A stretch of DNA of 20,047 nt from Coprococcus sp. (GCA_016297325.1 JAEDGW010000041.1:1-20047), one strand, 5' to 3'. Numbered from the stretch's first letter, positions 1-7,864 are shown. Translations and numbers: made by a program. The notes: generated from the sequence alone by a model not told the origin.

Positions 1-90
1 GCGATGCTGCCAAACTTTGCAAAGACCATATGCCACTCTTCTATCTTTAACCAGATGGCACAGCAGCTGTGCCGGCTTATATGCTTATAA
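1..90 (+). CDS. 3' end of an upstream gene (partial, unidentified)
   Basis: Frame 1 is open from the window edge to a TAA at 88-90. It encodes about 29 residues ending in LCRLICL. The stop codon runs straight into the ribosome site of the next gene (TAAGGAG, 88-94). This is typical of a translationally coupled operon, so this is probably the C-terminus of a real gene. The next gene is an ABC-2-like membrane protein, so this could be a paired permease, but the 29 residues are too few to prove a family. Confidence 0.4.
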   Translation, partial: AMLPNFAKTICHSSIFNQMAQQLCRLICL

Positions 91-99
91 GGAGTTATT

Positions 100-1083
100 A
101 TGAAAAGTATTATCCAGATCGGATTATTGATAAAACGAATATTATGTAAACCTTTTATGATTGTTGTTCTTCTTCTGATACCGCTCTCGATGCTCGCAGT
201 AAGTCTTCTTCCAGACAAATCACAGAGCACAGAGATAGTCTCAGGTATATTTATAGAAGAACCTGATGCACACACGGAAAGCTTTGTATCTACCCTGAAA
301 AGTTCTTCCACCGGCTTTACATTCAGGGAATATTCATCCCTGCAGTCTATGCAGGATGACACTGCATCCGGCAGGATCGATGCCGGTTATCTGTTTCCTG
401 CGGGGATCAGCAATGACATCATAAATGGCACATATAAAGGTAAGATAACTGTCTACACCACAGGTTCCACTGCATTTGAGGAAGTATCCGCAGAAGCTGT
501 GTATGCCGCCCTTCTTGAAGTCTATGCACCTGACATCGCACTGCATATGCTGGATGCGGACTCCATTTCCATGGCTTCTGGTGTAAATGCTGATGAATAT
601 ATTAAAAATCGTTATGCCGGATACATTGAGAATGATGATATATTCACCATAAGATCCAACATAACAGGCCGCTACGAAGTTGCAGCCGATATCCAACCGC
701 GCAATTTTCCTGTGGAAATCTTTGTTTACATAACAATTATAATCTGCGCTCTGACCGGTCTGCAGAATTTTCTAAATGACTTGGAATGTGGTGTCTATGC
801 TATAGTCTCCCCACACTCCAGGATCTCGTTCTGTGCAAAAAATATAGCAGCAGGAATCATCCCAGCTGCTATAATAAATCTCATATCATTACTTATATAT
901 TCTGATGTCTTTGACTTCCTGCACACATGCATTCTCATACTTGCAGTGTCTCTGGCAGGATTTGTACTGTGCATGATACTCAGGTTATTATTCAGAAACT
1001 ACAAGACTTATGTCATTGCCATGCCATTTATCATCATCTGTACAATTCTCCTGTCACTTCTATATTCGCTCTCGCAGATGTAG
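100..1083 (+). CDS. ABC-2-type transporter permease-like membrane protein
   Basis: The product is a 327-residue membrane protein. One membrane helix lies near residues 18-38. A large extracytoplasmic domain of about 165 residues follows. A C-terminal cluster of four helices covers about 206-226, 245-268, 272-295 and 303-325. This layout is that of ABC-2 permeases, the membrane half of ABC exporters. No ATP-binding motif is present, so the ATPase would be encoded elsewhere, perhaps upstream of the window. The start is fixed by GGAG at 91-94, five bases before the ATG and directly after the previous stop. The last 50 bases overlap the 3' end of the opposing yigZ gene. The substrate cannot be told. 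The family call rests on topology and general sequence feel, not on a diagnostic motif. Confidence 0.65.
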   Translation: MKSIIQIGLLIKRILCKPFMIVVLLLIPLSMLAVSLLPDKSQSTEIVSGIFIEEPDAHTESFVSTLKSSSTGFTFREYSSLQSMQDDTASGRIDAGYLFPAGISNDIINGTYKGKITVYTTGSTAFEEVSAEAVYAALLEVYAPDIALHMLDADSISMASGVNADEYIKNRYAGYIENDDIFTIRSNITGRYEVAADIQPRNFPVEIFVYITIIICALTGLQNFLNDLECGVYAIVSPHSRISFCAKNIAAGIIPAAIINLISLLIYSDVFDFLHTCILILAVSLAGFVLCMILRLLFRNYKTYVIAMPFIIICTILLSLLYSLSQM

Positions 1084-1654
1084 ATTCCGTAACCTGTTTT
1101 TCAAGTCGCCCATAATCCCCCACCGGAACAAGTATCTTGAAGCACACTTCAGATGTGTACTCAGTATCGCTGATCACCGCAGAACTGTTGCTTATCAGAT
1201 ACTGCACCTTGCCGGAATCATTGTAGTTCGTCGTGATCTCCACACTCTTCATAAGCTGCATGGTGTGAATACCAGCATCGACCAAGGCAAGCTTTGCAGC
1301 CTCTGTGTAAGCTCTTACAAGCCCGCCAGTTCCTAGTAATGTGCCTCCAAAATACCTTGTCACTACTATGCAAATGTCAACCACTTTATTTCCTGTGATC
1401 ACTTCGAGAATAGGTTTTCCTGCAGTTCCCTGCGGCTCTCCGTCATCTGAAAATCTGAGCAAAGTATTCTCACTGCCTATCGCAAATGCAAAACAATTGT
1501 GCCTCGCATCATAGTGCATTTTCCTGATCTTCTCGACAAATGCGTATGCCTCTTCCTCTGATGTAACCGGAACAGCATAACCGATAAATCTGGATTTCTT
1601 CTCGACTATCTCATCCTGGCCTTCTTTTACAATGGTGTTATATGTATCTGTCAT
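1034..1654 (-). CDS. yigZ: YigZ/IMPACT family protein
   Basis: The product has 206 residues, the usual length for the YigZ/YvyE family. The family signature is clear in the first half: KKSRFIGY near residue 19, HYDARHNCFAF near 47, and a region with DDGEPQGTAGKP followed by VVTRYFGGTLLGTGGLVRAY. The family shares a fold with eukaryotic IMPACT. Its bacterial role is not firmly known; links to translation and nucleic-acid binding have been proposed. The ATG overlaps the nrdR stop by four bases (ATGA), so translation is probably coupled to nrdR. The ribosome site GGAG lies inside nrdR. The stop falls within the opposing permease gene, giving a 50-base tail-to-tail overlap. No terminator is visible beyond it. 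Confidence 0.93.
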   Translation of the reverse strand: MTDTYNTIVKEGQDEIVEKKSRFIGYAVPVTSEEEAYAFVEKIRKMHYDARHNCFAFAIGSENTLLRFSDDGEPQGTAGKPILEVITGNKVVDICIVVTRYFGGTLLGTGGLVRAYTEAAKLALVDAGIHTMQLMKSVEITTNYNDSGKVQYLISNSSAVISDTEYTSEVCFKILVPVGDYGRLEKQVTESTSARANIEVTGELYR

Positions 1655-2118
1655 CTCTTCTCCGAATTGCTGGTGAGCAGCTTGCCAAGCTCATCCATGA
1701 ATGTATTCACATCTTTGAACTCTCTGTAAACAGATGCAAATCTGACGTATGCAACCTGATCAAGATCCTTTATCTTATCCATAACGATCTCTCCGATAGT
1801 CGTGCTCTCAATCTCTCTGACCTCCATATTAAATATGGTATTCTCTATATCATCAATACATTTGGTTACAGCTTCAGCAGAAACCGGGCGCTTGTGACAT
1901 GACTTGATGACTCCAGACTCGATCTTTGATCTGTCATATGTCTCTCTGTTCTTGTCCTTCTTGATAACTATGAGCGGGATCGTCTCTACCTTCTCATATG
2001 TCGTAAATCTCTTGCCACAGGCATCGCACTGTCTTCTTCTTCTGATCGCACTTCCGTCCTCTGCAGGTCTTGAATCGATAACCTTTGTGTCATCAGCTGA
2101 GCAAAATGGGCATCTCAT
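1651..2118 (-). CDS. nrdR: Transcriptional repressor NrdR
   Basis: The product is a 155-residue regulator that represses ribonucleotide reductase genes when dATP is high. It starts with MRCPFC. The zinc ribbon is formed by C3, C6 and the later C-D-A-C pair, followed by KRFTTYE. An ATP-cone domain fills the rest, including VIKKDKNRETYDRSKI and the FASVYREFKD end. I chose the ATG at 2116-2118, not the longer in-frame ATG at 2158-2160, because the family begins with this zinc motif and a strong AAGGAGG lies just upstream (2131-2137). No ribonucleotide reductase gene is in the window. The gene follows rnfB by 109 bases that hold a large hairpin, and overlaps yigZ by four bases. Confidence 0.95.
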   Translation of the reverse strand: MRCPFCSADDTKVIDSRPAEDGSAIRRRRQCDACGKRFTTYEKVETIPLIVIKKDKNRETYDRSKIESGVIKSCHKRPVSAEAVTKCIDDIENTIFNMEVREIESTTIGEIVMDKIKDLDQVAYVRFASVYREFKDVNTFMDELGKLLTSNSEKR

Positions 2119-2125
2119 AAAACAA

Positions 2126-2234
2126 TTGTCCTCCTTACGATATTTATTGAGCAGTCGCATTTTAAGGCGCTTCGCGCAGCGTCTGCGTCATCGTAAGACA
2201 TCTCCCGCCCTGCGGGGCGGGTCCTTCTTACGAT
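2126..2234 (-). promoter_or_regulatory. Inverted-repeat leader between rnfB and nrdR
   Basis: The stretch holds a two-part hairpin. An outer 9-bp stem pairs 2190-2198 with 2226-2234 (ATCGTAAGA/TCTTACGAT). An inner 7-bp GC stem pairs 2204-2210 with 2215-2221 (CCCGCCC/GGGCGGG, loop TGCG). The rnfB stop codon (2228-2230) lies in the outer stem. A third copy of the arm, ATCGTAAG on the minus strand at 2134-2141, runs into the nrdR ribosome site. The middle arm could pair with either flank. A smaller 5-bp stem sits at 2175-2187 (CGCAG/CTGCG). There is no T-tract, so this is not a classical terminator. A regulatory role is inference; the repeats are seen directly. Confidence 0.55.
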
Positions 2235-3013
2235 ATTATCTTTACTGGGCACTTGGCTTTGCATACACCGCAATTTGTGCACTTCTCAGGATCTATGTGG
2301 GCGAGGTTTCTATCCATGGTGATTGCCCCTGCCTCACAGTTCCTTGCACACAGCGTACATCCAATACAGCCCGCACTGCAGGCTGCCTTTACCTGAAGTC
2401 CCTTGTCATGTGAGTTACATCTCACAAGTCTCTCCGCATCATAAGGAACAAGCTCTATCAGGTGTCTTGGACATTCTGTGACACATTTGCCGCACGCCTT
2501 ACACTTCTCCTTATTAATTACAGCTATTCCATCTATAATATCAATAGCACCAAACTCACATACTGCTTTACATGAACCATATCCTGTACATCCATATGTA
2601 CACGCCTTAGGGCCGCCGTTGGGATTGTTCTGGGCAAGTTTGCAGCTCTTAGGACCTACATACTCATATACATCCTTTGCTTTCTCACAGTCACCGGCGC
2701 ACTTGACAAATGCTACATAACGCTTATTGTCCGCATTCTCCACACCCATGACCTCACTGATCTTTGCTGCAACTGCCTCACCACCAACAGGGCACGCAGA
2801 AGGAGGCATCTCTCCCTTTGCAATGGCTGCCGCCAGACCATCACAGCCAGGATATCCACATCCACCGCAGTTATTTCCGGGAAGAAGTGCTCTGACTGCA
2901 ATCTCCTTCTCATCCACTTCTACTTTAAATTTCTCTCCGGCTACACCGAGGAGAATACCTATCACAATACCTACACCGGCCACAACAGCTACGGCTATCA
3001 ATATTCCTGTCAT
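2228..3013 (-). CDS. rnfB: Rnf complex subunit RnfB, polyferredoxin
   Basis: RnfB is the electron entry subunit of the Rnf complex and takes electrons from reduced ferredoxin on the cytoplasmic side. Residues 1-25 form an N-terminal membrane anchor. A Fe-S domain follows with C49, C52, C57 and C74 (the CGGCGYPGC signature). Then come several [4Fe-4S] ferredoxin motifs: C138/C142/C148/C152, C171/C174/C177/C181, C216/C219/C222/C226 and C245/C248/C251/C255. The length of 261 residues is at the short end for clostridial RnfB. AGGAGG lies about six bases before the ATG. It starts 12 bases after rnfA ends. Its last codons are part of a large hairpin arm, which is odd. Confidence 0.96.
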   Translation of the reverse strand: MTGILIAVAVVAGVGIVIGILLGVAGEKFKVEVDEKEIAVRALLPGNNCGGCGYPGCDGLAAAIAKGEMPPSACPVGGEAVAAKISEVMGVENADNKRYVAFVKCAGDCEKAKDVYEYVGPKSCKLAQNNPNGGPKACTYGCTGYGSCKAVCEFGAIDIIDGIAVINKEKCKACGKCVTECPRHLIELVPYDAERLVRCNSHDKGLQVKAACSAGCIGCTLCARNCEAGAITMDRNLAHIDPEKCTNCGVCKAKCPVKIIS

Positions 3014-3025
3014 ATCTTCTCCTCC

Positions 3026-3598
3026 TTATATCAATCCTGAGAATCCAAAGAACGCAATAGCCATAAGTCCGGAAGTGATAAGAACTATAGGAGTTCCCTT
3101 AAATGCCTCCGGGATAGGGCTGTGCTCTATTCTCTCTCTTATACCAGCCAGGATCGTTATAGCTATTGTAAATCCAACAGCAGATCCACAGCCGTTTATC
3201 GTACTTTCAAGAATACCATATCCACTCTGTACATTTGACAGTGCGATACCAAGCACGGCACAGTTTGTTGTGATAAGTGGAAGGTACACACCAAGTGACT
3301 CATAGAGTGACTTGACGTTCTTCTTGAGGAACATCTCCACAAACTGCACAAGGGCTGCTATTACAAGTATGAAAACTATGGTATTCAGATACTCAAGGCC
3401 AAATCTTCTGAGTATTCCGTAGTATACAATACTTGTGACAAATGACGATATCGTCATGACAAATATAACTGCAGCTCCCATTCCTGTTGCGGTGTTTACA
3501 CTCTTTGAAACACCGAGGAATGGACAAAGTCCAAGGAACTGGCTGAGGATAACATTATTTACAAGTGCTGCTCCGATAGCTAACAATAAAATATTCAT
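3026..3598 (-). CDS. rnfA: Rnf complex membrane subunit RnfA
   Basis: The product is a 190-residue hydrophobic protein with six predicted membrane helices, full length for the RnfA/NqrE family. It pairs with RnfE in the membrane core. The family cysteines are present: C25 in the stretch NNVILSQFLGLCPFLG and C113 in LPLITTNCAVLG. In the related Nqr and Rnf complexes, two such cysteines from each half hold a membrane-embedded [2Fe-2S] cluster. The ATG shares one base with the rnfE stop (TAATG), so the two are probably translationally coupled, fitting an equal ratio of the two subunits. Confidence 0.97.
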   Translation of the reverse strand: MNILLLAIGAALVNNVILSQFLGLCPFLGVSKSVNTATGMGAAVIFVMTISSFVTSIVYYGILRRFGLEYLNTIVFILVIAALVQFVEMFLKKNVKSLYESLGVYLPLITTNCAVLGIALSNVQSGYGILESTINGCGSAVGFTIAITILAGIRERIEHSPIPEAFKGTPIVLITSGLMAIAFFGFSGLI

Positions 3599-4854
3599 TA
3601 TCTCTTACCTCCTTTTCCCTTCTTGGTCTTTATATGAGCCATTGTCTCTTTGAGCTTTATGTCGGAATCCTTATCAACTGTTTTCTCATCCAGATTCTTA
3701 TTGGCCTCATCTGCTGCCTTTATTGTCTTATCTTCCGCGGCCTTCTCTGCCGGTGCTTCATTGTTGTCCGCTTTGACCTCAGAGCTTTCATCTGCCTTAG
3801 ATGTTTTTTCTGCCTTAGCCTCTGCATCCACGGTTTCGTTCTTCTCAGCATTTACAGCGCCGCTCTCGCTCTTGTCATCTGCCGCCTTATTCTCAGGCGC
3901 CGGCGCCTCAGTTTTCTCTGCTGCACTAACCGGCTTTGGTGCCGCTGCTTTCTCCGCTGCGCTGGCAGGCTTTGTCGCCGCTGCTTTTTCCGCTGCATTA
4001 ACCTGCTTTGACGCCGCTGCTTTCTCTGCTGCATTAACCGGCTTTGGCATCTCTGCTTTCTCCGCCACACTGACAGGCTTTGATACAGTCTGCGCTGCTG
4101 TAGCGGCTGTAAGCTTGCCACAGCATGCCGCATTGATACATCCGGCACATGAATCCGGCTTGCACACCGCTGGGATCTCCTCACCATTTGCAAGTGCCTC
4201 TGCTGCCTTCTTCGCATTGCGCTTGTTGATGAATGCGATCAGGAATGCCAGTACAAAGAATGCACCAGGTGCAAGAACCAGTATTGTGATCGGTGTGTAG
4301 AGACTGAACACATTTCCTATGGCCTTAACTATACCTGAAGAGTTCTGGAGTCTGTTGCCGTCTCCGAGTATCTGGAAACCAAATATGCATCCCTTTCCAA
4401 GTAGCTCTCTGAACATACCTATGAGTGTAAGTCCTACCGTGAATCCAAGACCCATTCCAAGTCCATCAAATACTGATGGAAGAACTTTGTTCTTGGATGC
4501 ATATGCCTCTGCACGTCCAAGGATGATACAGTTTACAACTATAAGTGGTATATACAGTCCCAGGCTGTCATTCAGTGATGGCAGATACGCCTGAAGCAGG
4601 AACTGTATAATTGTCACAAATGACGCTATGATAACTATAAATGACGGTATCCTGACCTTGTCCGGTATCACTTTTCTGAGTGCCGATATCATGAAGTTAC
4701 TCAGCACCAGGATACATGTTGTTGTGAGTCCCATTCCGGCACCATTTATTGCGGACGATGTAACCGCCAGTGTCGGACACATTCCAAGCATCTGGACAAA
4801 TGTTGGATTCTCTTTGACAATACCGTTATATAAACGTTCTGTACACTTTCCCAT
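3598..4854 (-). CDS. rnfE: Rnf complex membrane subunit RnfE with long C-terminal extension
   Basis: Residues 1-212 are a normal six-helix RnfE/NqrD core. They carry the cluster-binding cysteines C26 (MLGMCPTLAVTSS) and C109 (LIVVNCIILGRAEA). The gene then continues for about 200 residues, while the family usually ends near 200-240. The tail has a cysteine cluster, C231-x4-C236-x2-C239-x4-C244-C245. It then has four to five 12-residue Ala/Lys/Glu repeats (about 258-315), an acidic region, and a basic end (KTKKGKGGKR). A positive stretch right after the last helix suggests that the tail is cytoplasmic (inference). The ATG overlaps the rnfDG stop by one base (TAATG), with GGAGG just upstream. 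No stop codon or frame change separates core and tail, so it is one protein. Confidence 0.95.
   Translation of the reverse strand: MGKCTERLYNGIVKENPTFVQMLGMCPTLAVTSSAINGAGMGLTTTCILVLSNFMISALRKVIPDKVRIPSFIVIIASFVTIIQFLLQAYLPSLNDSLGLYIPLIVVNCIILGRAEAYASKNKVLPSVFDGLGMGLGFTVGLTLIGMFRELLGKGCIFGFQILGDGNRLQNSSGIVKAIGNVFSLYTPITILVLAPGAFFVLAFLIAFINKRNAKKAAEALANGEEIPAVCKPDSCAGCINAACCGKLTAATAAQTVSKPVSVAEKAEMPKPVNAAEKAAASKQVNAAEKAAATKPASAAEKAAAPKPVSAAEKTEAPAPENKAADDKSESGAVNAEKNETVDAEAKAEKTSKADESSEVKADNNEAPAEKAAEDKTIKAADEANKNLDEKTVDKDSDIKLKETMAHIKTKKGKGGKR
3896..4088. repeat. 36-bp tandem repeats inside rnfE
   Basis: Units begin at 3932, 3968, 4004 and 4040, with a partial unit at 4076 and a degenerate one at 3896. 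On the plus strand each unit begins near GGCTTTG and carries GCTGCTTT(C/T)TC in the middle. The period is exactly 36 bases, so the reading frame is kept and the protein shows a 12-residue repeat of the type KPVNAAEKAAAS. Units differ at several positions. This points to expansion by slippage or unequal crossover with later drift. Confidence 0.9.
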
Positions 4855-6476
4855 TATTTGTCACCTCCATTATCCGCTGTAGTTCCCTCGGAACCGCCGC
4901 CGATCGACTGCACATATGTGAGTCCTGCATTGACCGCATTCGTTACCGCATTCGTGGTTATGGTTGCTCCTGACAGAGCATCTATCTCCTCATCCACAGT
5001 TGCTCCTGACTTGGTATATTTGAACTGTGACACATTCTTGTCTGCAAACTGAGACTTGAAGCTGTCTGTATCAGCCTCCATTCCAAGTCCGGCCGTCTCA
5101 GCAAGTGAAAGGAACGAAATTCCCTTAGTTGTTCCATCATCAGCAACGCCCATGGCAAGCTGAAGATCTCCGCTGTACGCCTCATGTGATGTGACAGTCA
5201 CGACATAACCAAGCACACTGCCGTCGCTGCTCTTTGCAGTTACGACCTCATCTATGTCATCATTAAAACCTGCATCCTTGAGGATCTTTGCTGCAGCATC
5301 CGCATCAAAGTCTGCATAACTCTCAAATGAATCTGCATCGGCAAATACCGTCTTGTATGCCTCCTCCTTTGCAGCCTGTTCAGCCTCAGATATAGGCTTC
5401 TTTGTGATCTTATATACATATGCAAGTGCAAATCCGGCTATAATAGTTATAATAAGTATAGCTATGGTTGCAACCACGATGGACTTTGTATCCATCTTGG
5501 ATTTTGTACCGGATGGATCTCCCTGGGCTGCCAGCTCTGCTCCCTCTCCGAAGCTCTTTGGCTGTGTCCATCTCTCGATAAGCGGAACGAGCAGGTTTGA
5601 GAATATGATCGCATATGACACACCCTCTGCTGAACCACCATATATTCTGAAGCAGAATGTAAGGAGTCCAAGTATCATACCGAACACAACCTTACCCTTA
5701 GGTGTGATAGGCGATGTGACATAGTCTGTTGCCATGAAGAATGCTCCAAGCATCAGTCCGCCACCGCACAGATGTGCAGCAAGGTATGTGAGGTCAAATC
5801 CCCTTCCTGAAGCCAATGCATATATCATGATAAGCACTGCAAATGTTCCTATATATACAAATGGTATAACCGGCTTTATAACTCTTCTTATGAGCAGATA
5901 AGCTGCTCCGACAAGAAGACATACAGCCGATGTCTCACCGATGGTTCCCGGAATATTTCCAAGGAACATGTGGAGCACATTTACATTTGCCACATCACCC
6001 GTGTTCTTGAGGACTGCCAGAGGTGTGGCGGTTGTAACTCCATCATACGAGAACGATGTCATCCTTCCCGCAAATGATATGAGCAGGAAACATCTTGCAC
6101 CAAGTGCCGGATTCATAAAATTGTATCCAAGTCCTCCGAACAACTGCTTCACTATGAGAATGGCAAATGCCGATCCAAGTATAGCCATCCACACCGGCAC
6201 ATCCGGTGAGAGGTTAAGTGCAAGCAGGAGTCCTGTGACTACAGCACTTAAGTCTGATATTGTAACTTTCTTATGCATCATCTTCTCGTACAGCCACTCG
6301 AACAGCACACATGCCACTACGCATGTAAGTATGAGGATCATGGCGTTCAGCTCGAAGTTGATGATTCCAAATATGGTTGCCGGAAGAAGTGCAATTATCA
6401 CATCCAGCATGATACTCTGTGTACTTCGCTTATCCCTGACATGTGGGGAAGACGAAATTTTAAATGTATTTTCCAA
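4854..6476 (-). CDS. rnfDG: RnfD-RnfG fusion, flavin-carrying Rnf subunit
   Basis: One open frame of 540 residues joins two Rnf subunits that are normally separate. Residues 1 to about 310 are RnfD, a membrane protein with many helices. Residues from about 328 are RnfG: one membrane helix (about 332-355), then an extracytoplasmic FMN domain. Each part has an ApbE flavin-attachment motif: D145-G-V-T-T-A-T151 in RnfD and D-A-L-S-G-A-T505 in RnfG. The start is TTG at 6474-6476, nine bases after GGAGG and giving the family-like beginning ENTFKISSSPHVRDK. The frame also runs upstream to an ATG at 6587, but that would overlap rnfC by 97 bases with unrelated sequence. The old RnfG start (M328, 5493-5495) has no ribosome site, so separate translation is unlikely. 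The linker of about 25 residues is rich in Gly, Ser and Gln. Confidence 0.93.
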   Translation of the reverse strand: MENTFKISSSPHVRDKRSTQSIMLDVIIALLPATIFGIINFELNAMILILTCVVACVLFEWLYEKMMHKKVTISDLSAVVTGLLLALNLSPDVPVWMAILGSAFAILIVKQLFGGLGYNFMNPALGARCFLLISFAGRMTSFSYDGVTTATPLAVLKNTGDVANVNVLHMFLGNIPGTIGETSAVCLLVGAAYLLIRRVIKPVIPFVYIGTFAVLIMIYALASGRGFDLTYLAAHLCGGGLMLGAFFMATDYVTSPITPKGKVVFGMILGLLTFCFRIYGGSAEGVSYAIIFSNLLVPLIERWTQPKSFGEGAELAAQGDPSGTKSKMDTKSIVVATIAILIITIIAGFALAYVYKITKKPISEAEQAAKEEAYKTVFADADSFESYADFDADAAAKILKDAGFNDDIDEVVTAKSSDGSVLGYVVTVTSHEAYSGDLQLAMGVADDGTTKGISFLSLAETAGLGMEADTDSFKSQFADKNVSQFKYTKSGATVDEEIDALSGATITTNAVTNAVNAGLTYVQSIGGGSEGTTADNGGDK

Positions 6477-6490
6477 TTGTGTGTCCCTCC

Positions 6491-7816
6491 CTACTTCTTC
6501 TTGCTGGCCAGAATAGTCTTTCTGGTTCCCGCTATCGTCTGTGTCAAATGTCTCTTGGCCGGACATACATAAGAGCAACATCCGCACTCACAGCATTCCA
6601 TTCCGTTGTACTTCAGGAATCCGTCTGTATCTCCGTGTTCCGCAAGATCCGCAAGGTGTGATGGCACTATCCTTCCAGGACACACATCCACACATCTTCC
6701 ACATCTTATACAGTTACTAGGTTCAAGATCAGCCACCTCGTCATGCGTCATGCACAGCAGTGCAGATGTACCTTTGACTGCCGGCACATCAAGTGAGAAC
6801 ATAGCCTTACCCATCATTGGGCCACCTGCGATGATCTTCTCAGGAACAACTCCGTCCTTGAATCCCCCTGCTGCCTCTATGAGCTCCTGACAGTTTGTTC
6901 CGCAGCGCACCAGAAGGTTGCACGGATTCTCAATGGCATCTCCTGTAACCGTCACTATCCTCGAGTAAAGTGGACGTCCTTCCACAACTGCCTCATATAT
7001 AGAAGCTATGGTATCCACGTTGTGAACTATGCATCCCGCATCAGCAGGAAGCATCTTGGAGTTCACATATCTTCCGGTATTCGCATATATGAGCTGTCTC
7101 TCAGCTCCCTGCGGATACTTTGTCTTCATGACATGAACTTCTATCTTGTCGTTGTCCTTAACCTTCTCGGAGAGAAGTGCTATCGCCTCAGGCTTGTTAT
7201 CCTCTATGGCAATTATTCCCTTTGCATGGTCAAACAGATTGATGCATATCTCAAGTCCCAGGACTATCTTGTCCGGTTCCTCCATCATACGTCTGTAATC
7301 GGATGTGAGGTACGGCTCACACTCTGCACCGTTCACGATGATATAATCTATAGCATCCTCATTCTTAGGGGACAGCTTTACATTCGCAGGAAATCCGGCA
7401 CCACCCATTCCGACTATACCGGCCTCCTTGATGATGTCCTTGACATCCTCTCGGTAAAGCGTAGAAAGATCCTTGACATTTGCCGCAAAATCAATCTCTT
7501 CAAACTGTCCGTCATTTTCCACAACTATAGATTCAACCTTTGATCCACCCGGAACATACCTCGGCTCAATGGCCTTGACCTTACCGGATATAGATGAATG
7601 TATATTCGCTGACACAAATCCGCTGGCCTCAGCTATCTTCTGGCCAACCAGGACTCTGTCTCCCTTCTTCACTATAGGTGTGGCCGGTGCTCCTATATGC
7701 TGACTAAGTGGATACACGCAGTCACCCTTTGGAAGGTATTCTTTTACTGGCTTTTCCATTGACAATTCTTTGCCTTCATATGGATGAATTCCGCCCAGAA
7801 ATGTTAGCAAACCCAT
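6491..7816 (-). CDS. rnfC: Rnf complex subunit RnfC, NADH-binding
   Basis: RnfC is the peripheral subunit that passes electrons to NAD+. The 441-residue length is normal. It opens with TFLGGIHP, typical of the family. A glycine-rich nucleotide/flavin site GIVGMGGAGFP covers about 133-143, followed by NGAECEPYLTSDYR. Two [4Fe-4S] motifs lie near the C-terminus: C369/C372/C375/C379 and C408/C411/C414/C418. A weak ribosome site (GAGGT) lies seven bases before the ATG. It is the first gene of the rnf unit, with a promoter about 50-75 bases upstream and a strong terminator from the previous unit just before that. The next gene, rnfDG, starts 14 bases after its TAG. Confidence 0.96.
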   Translation of the reverse strand: MGLLTFLGGIHPYEGKELSMEKPVKEYLPKGDCVYPLSQHIGAPATPIVKKGDRVLVGQKIAEASGFVSANIHSSISGKVKAIEPRYVPGGSKVESIVVENDGQFEEIDFAANVKDLSTLYREDVKDIIKEAGIVGMGGAGFPANVKLSPKNEDAIDYIIVNGAECEPYLTSDYRRMMEEPDKIVLGLEICINLFDHAKGIIAIEDNKPEAIALLSEKVKDNDKIEVHVMKTKYPQGAERQLIYANTGRYVNSKMLPADAGCIVHNVDTIASIYEAVVEGRPLYSRIVTVTGDAIENPCNLLVRCGTNCQELIEAAGGFKDGVVPEKIIAGGPMMGKAMFSLDVPAVKGTSALLCMTHDEVADLEPSNCIRCGRCVDVCPGRIVPSHLADLAEHGDTDGFLKYNGMECCECGCCSYVCPAKRHLTQTIAGTRKTILASKKK

Positions 7817-7864
7817 GATCTACCTCTTTTCTCTTATATTTTTATTGTTGAAAAATCTTTATCT

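Noticed and set aside
334..696. 120-residue open frame opposite the permease gene
   Set aside because: It lies wholly inside a convincing membrane-protein gene and has no ribosome site or recognisable motif.
2119..2160. Longer nrdR start at 2158-2160
   Set aside because: NrdR proteins begin at the zinc motif MRCPFC. The extra 14 residues are encoded by the ribosome-site region.
3896..4088. 36-bp repeats of CRISPR-like length
   Set aside because: The units are directly adjacent with no spacers, are imperfect, keep the rnfE reading frame and encode a 12-residue protein repeat. No cas genes are present.
3650..4300. 216-residue open frame on the plus strand opposite rnfE
   Set aside because: It mirrors the Ala/Lys/Glu repeats of the rnfE tail, which leave few stops on the other strand. 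It has no ribosome site and no family resemblance.
6477..6587. N-terminal extension of rnfDG to an ATG
   Set aside because: It would overlap rnfC by 97 bases, has no family resemblance and ignores the GGAGG-TTG start at 6474-6476.
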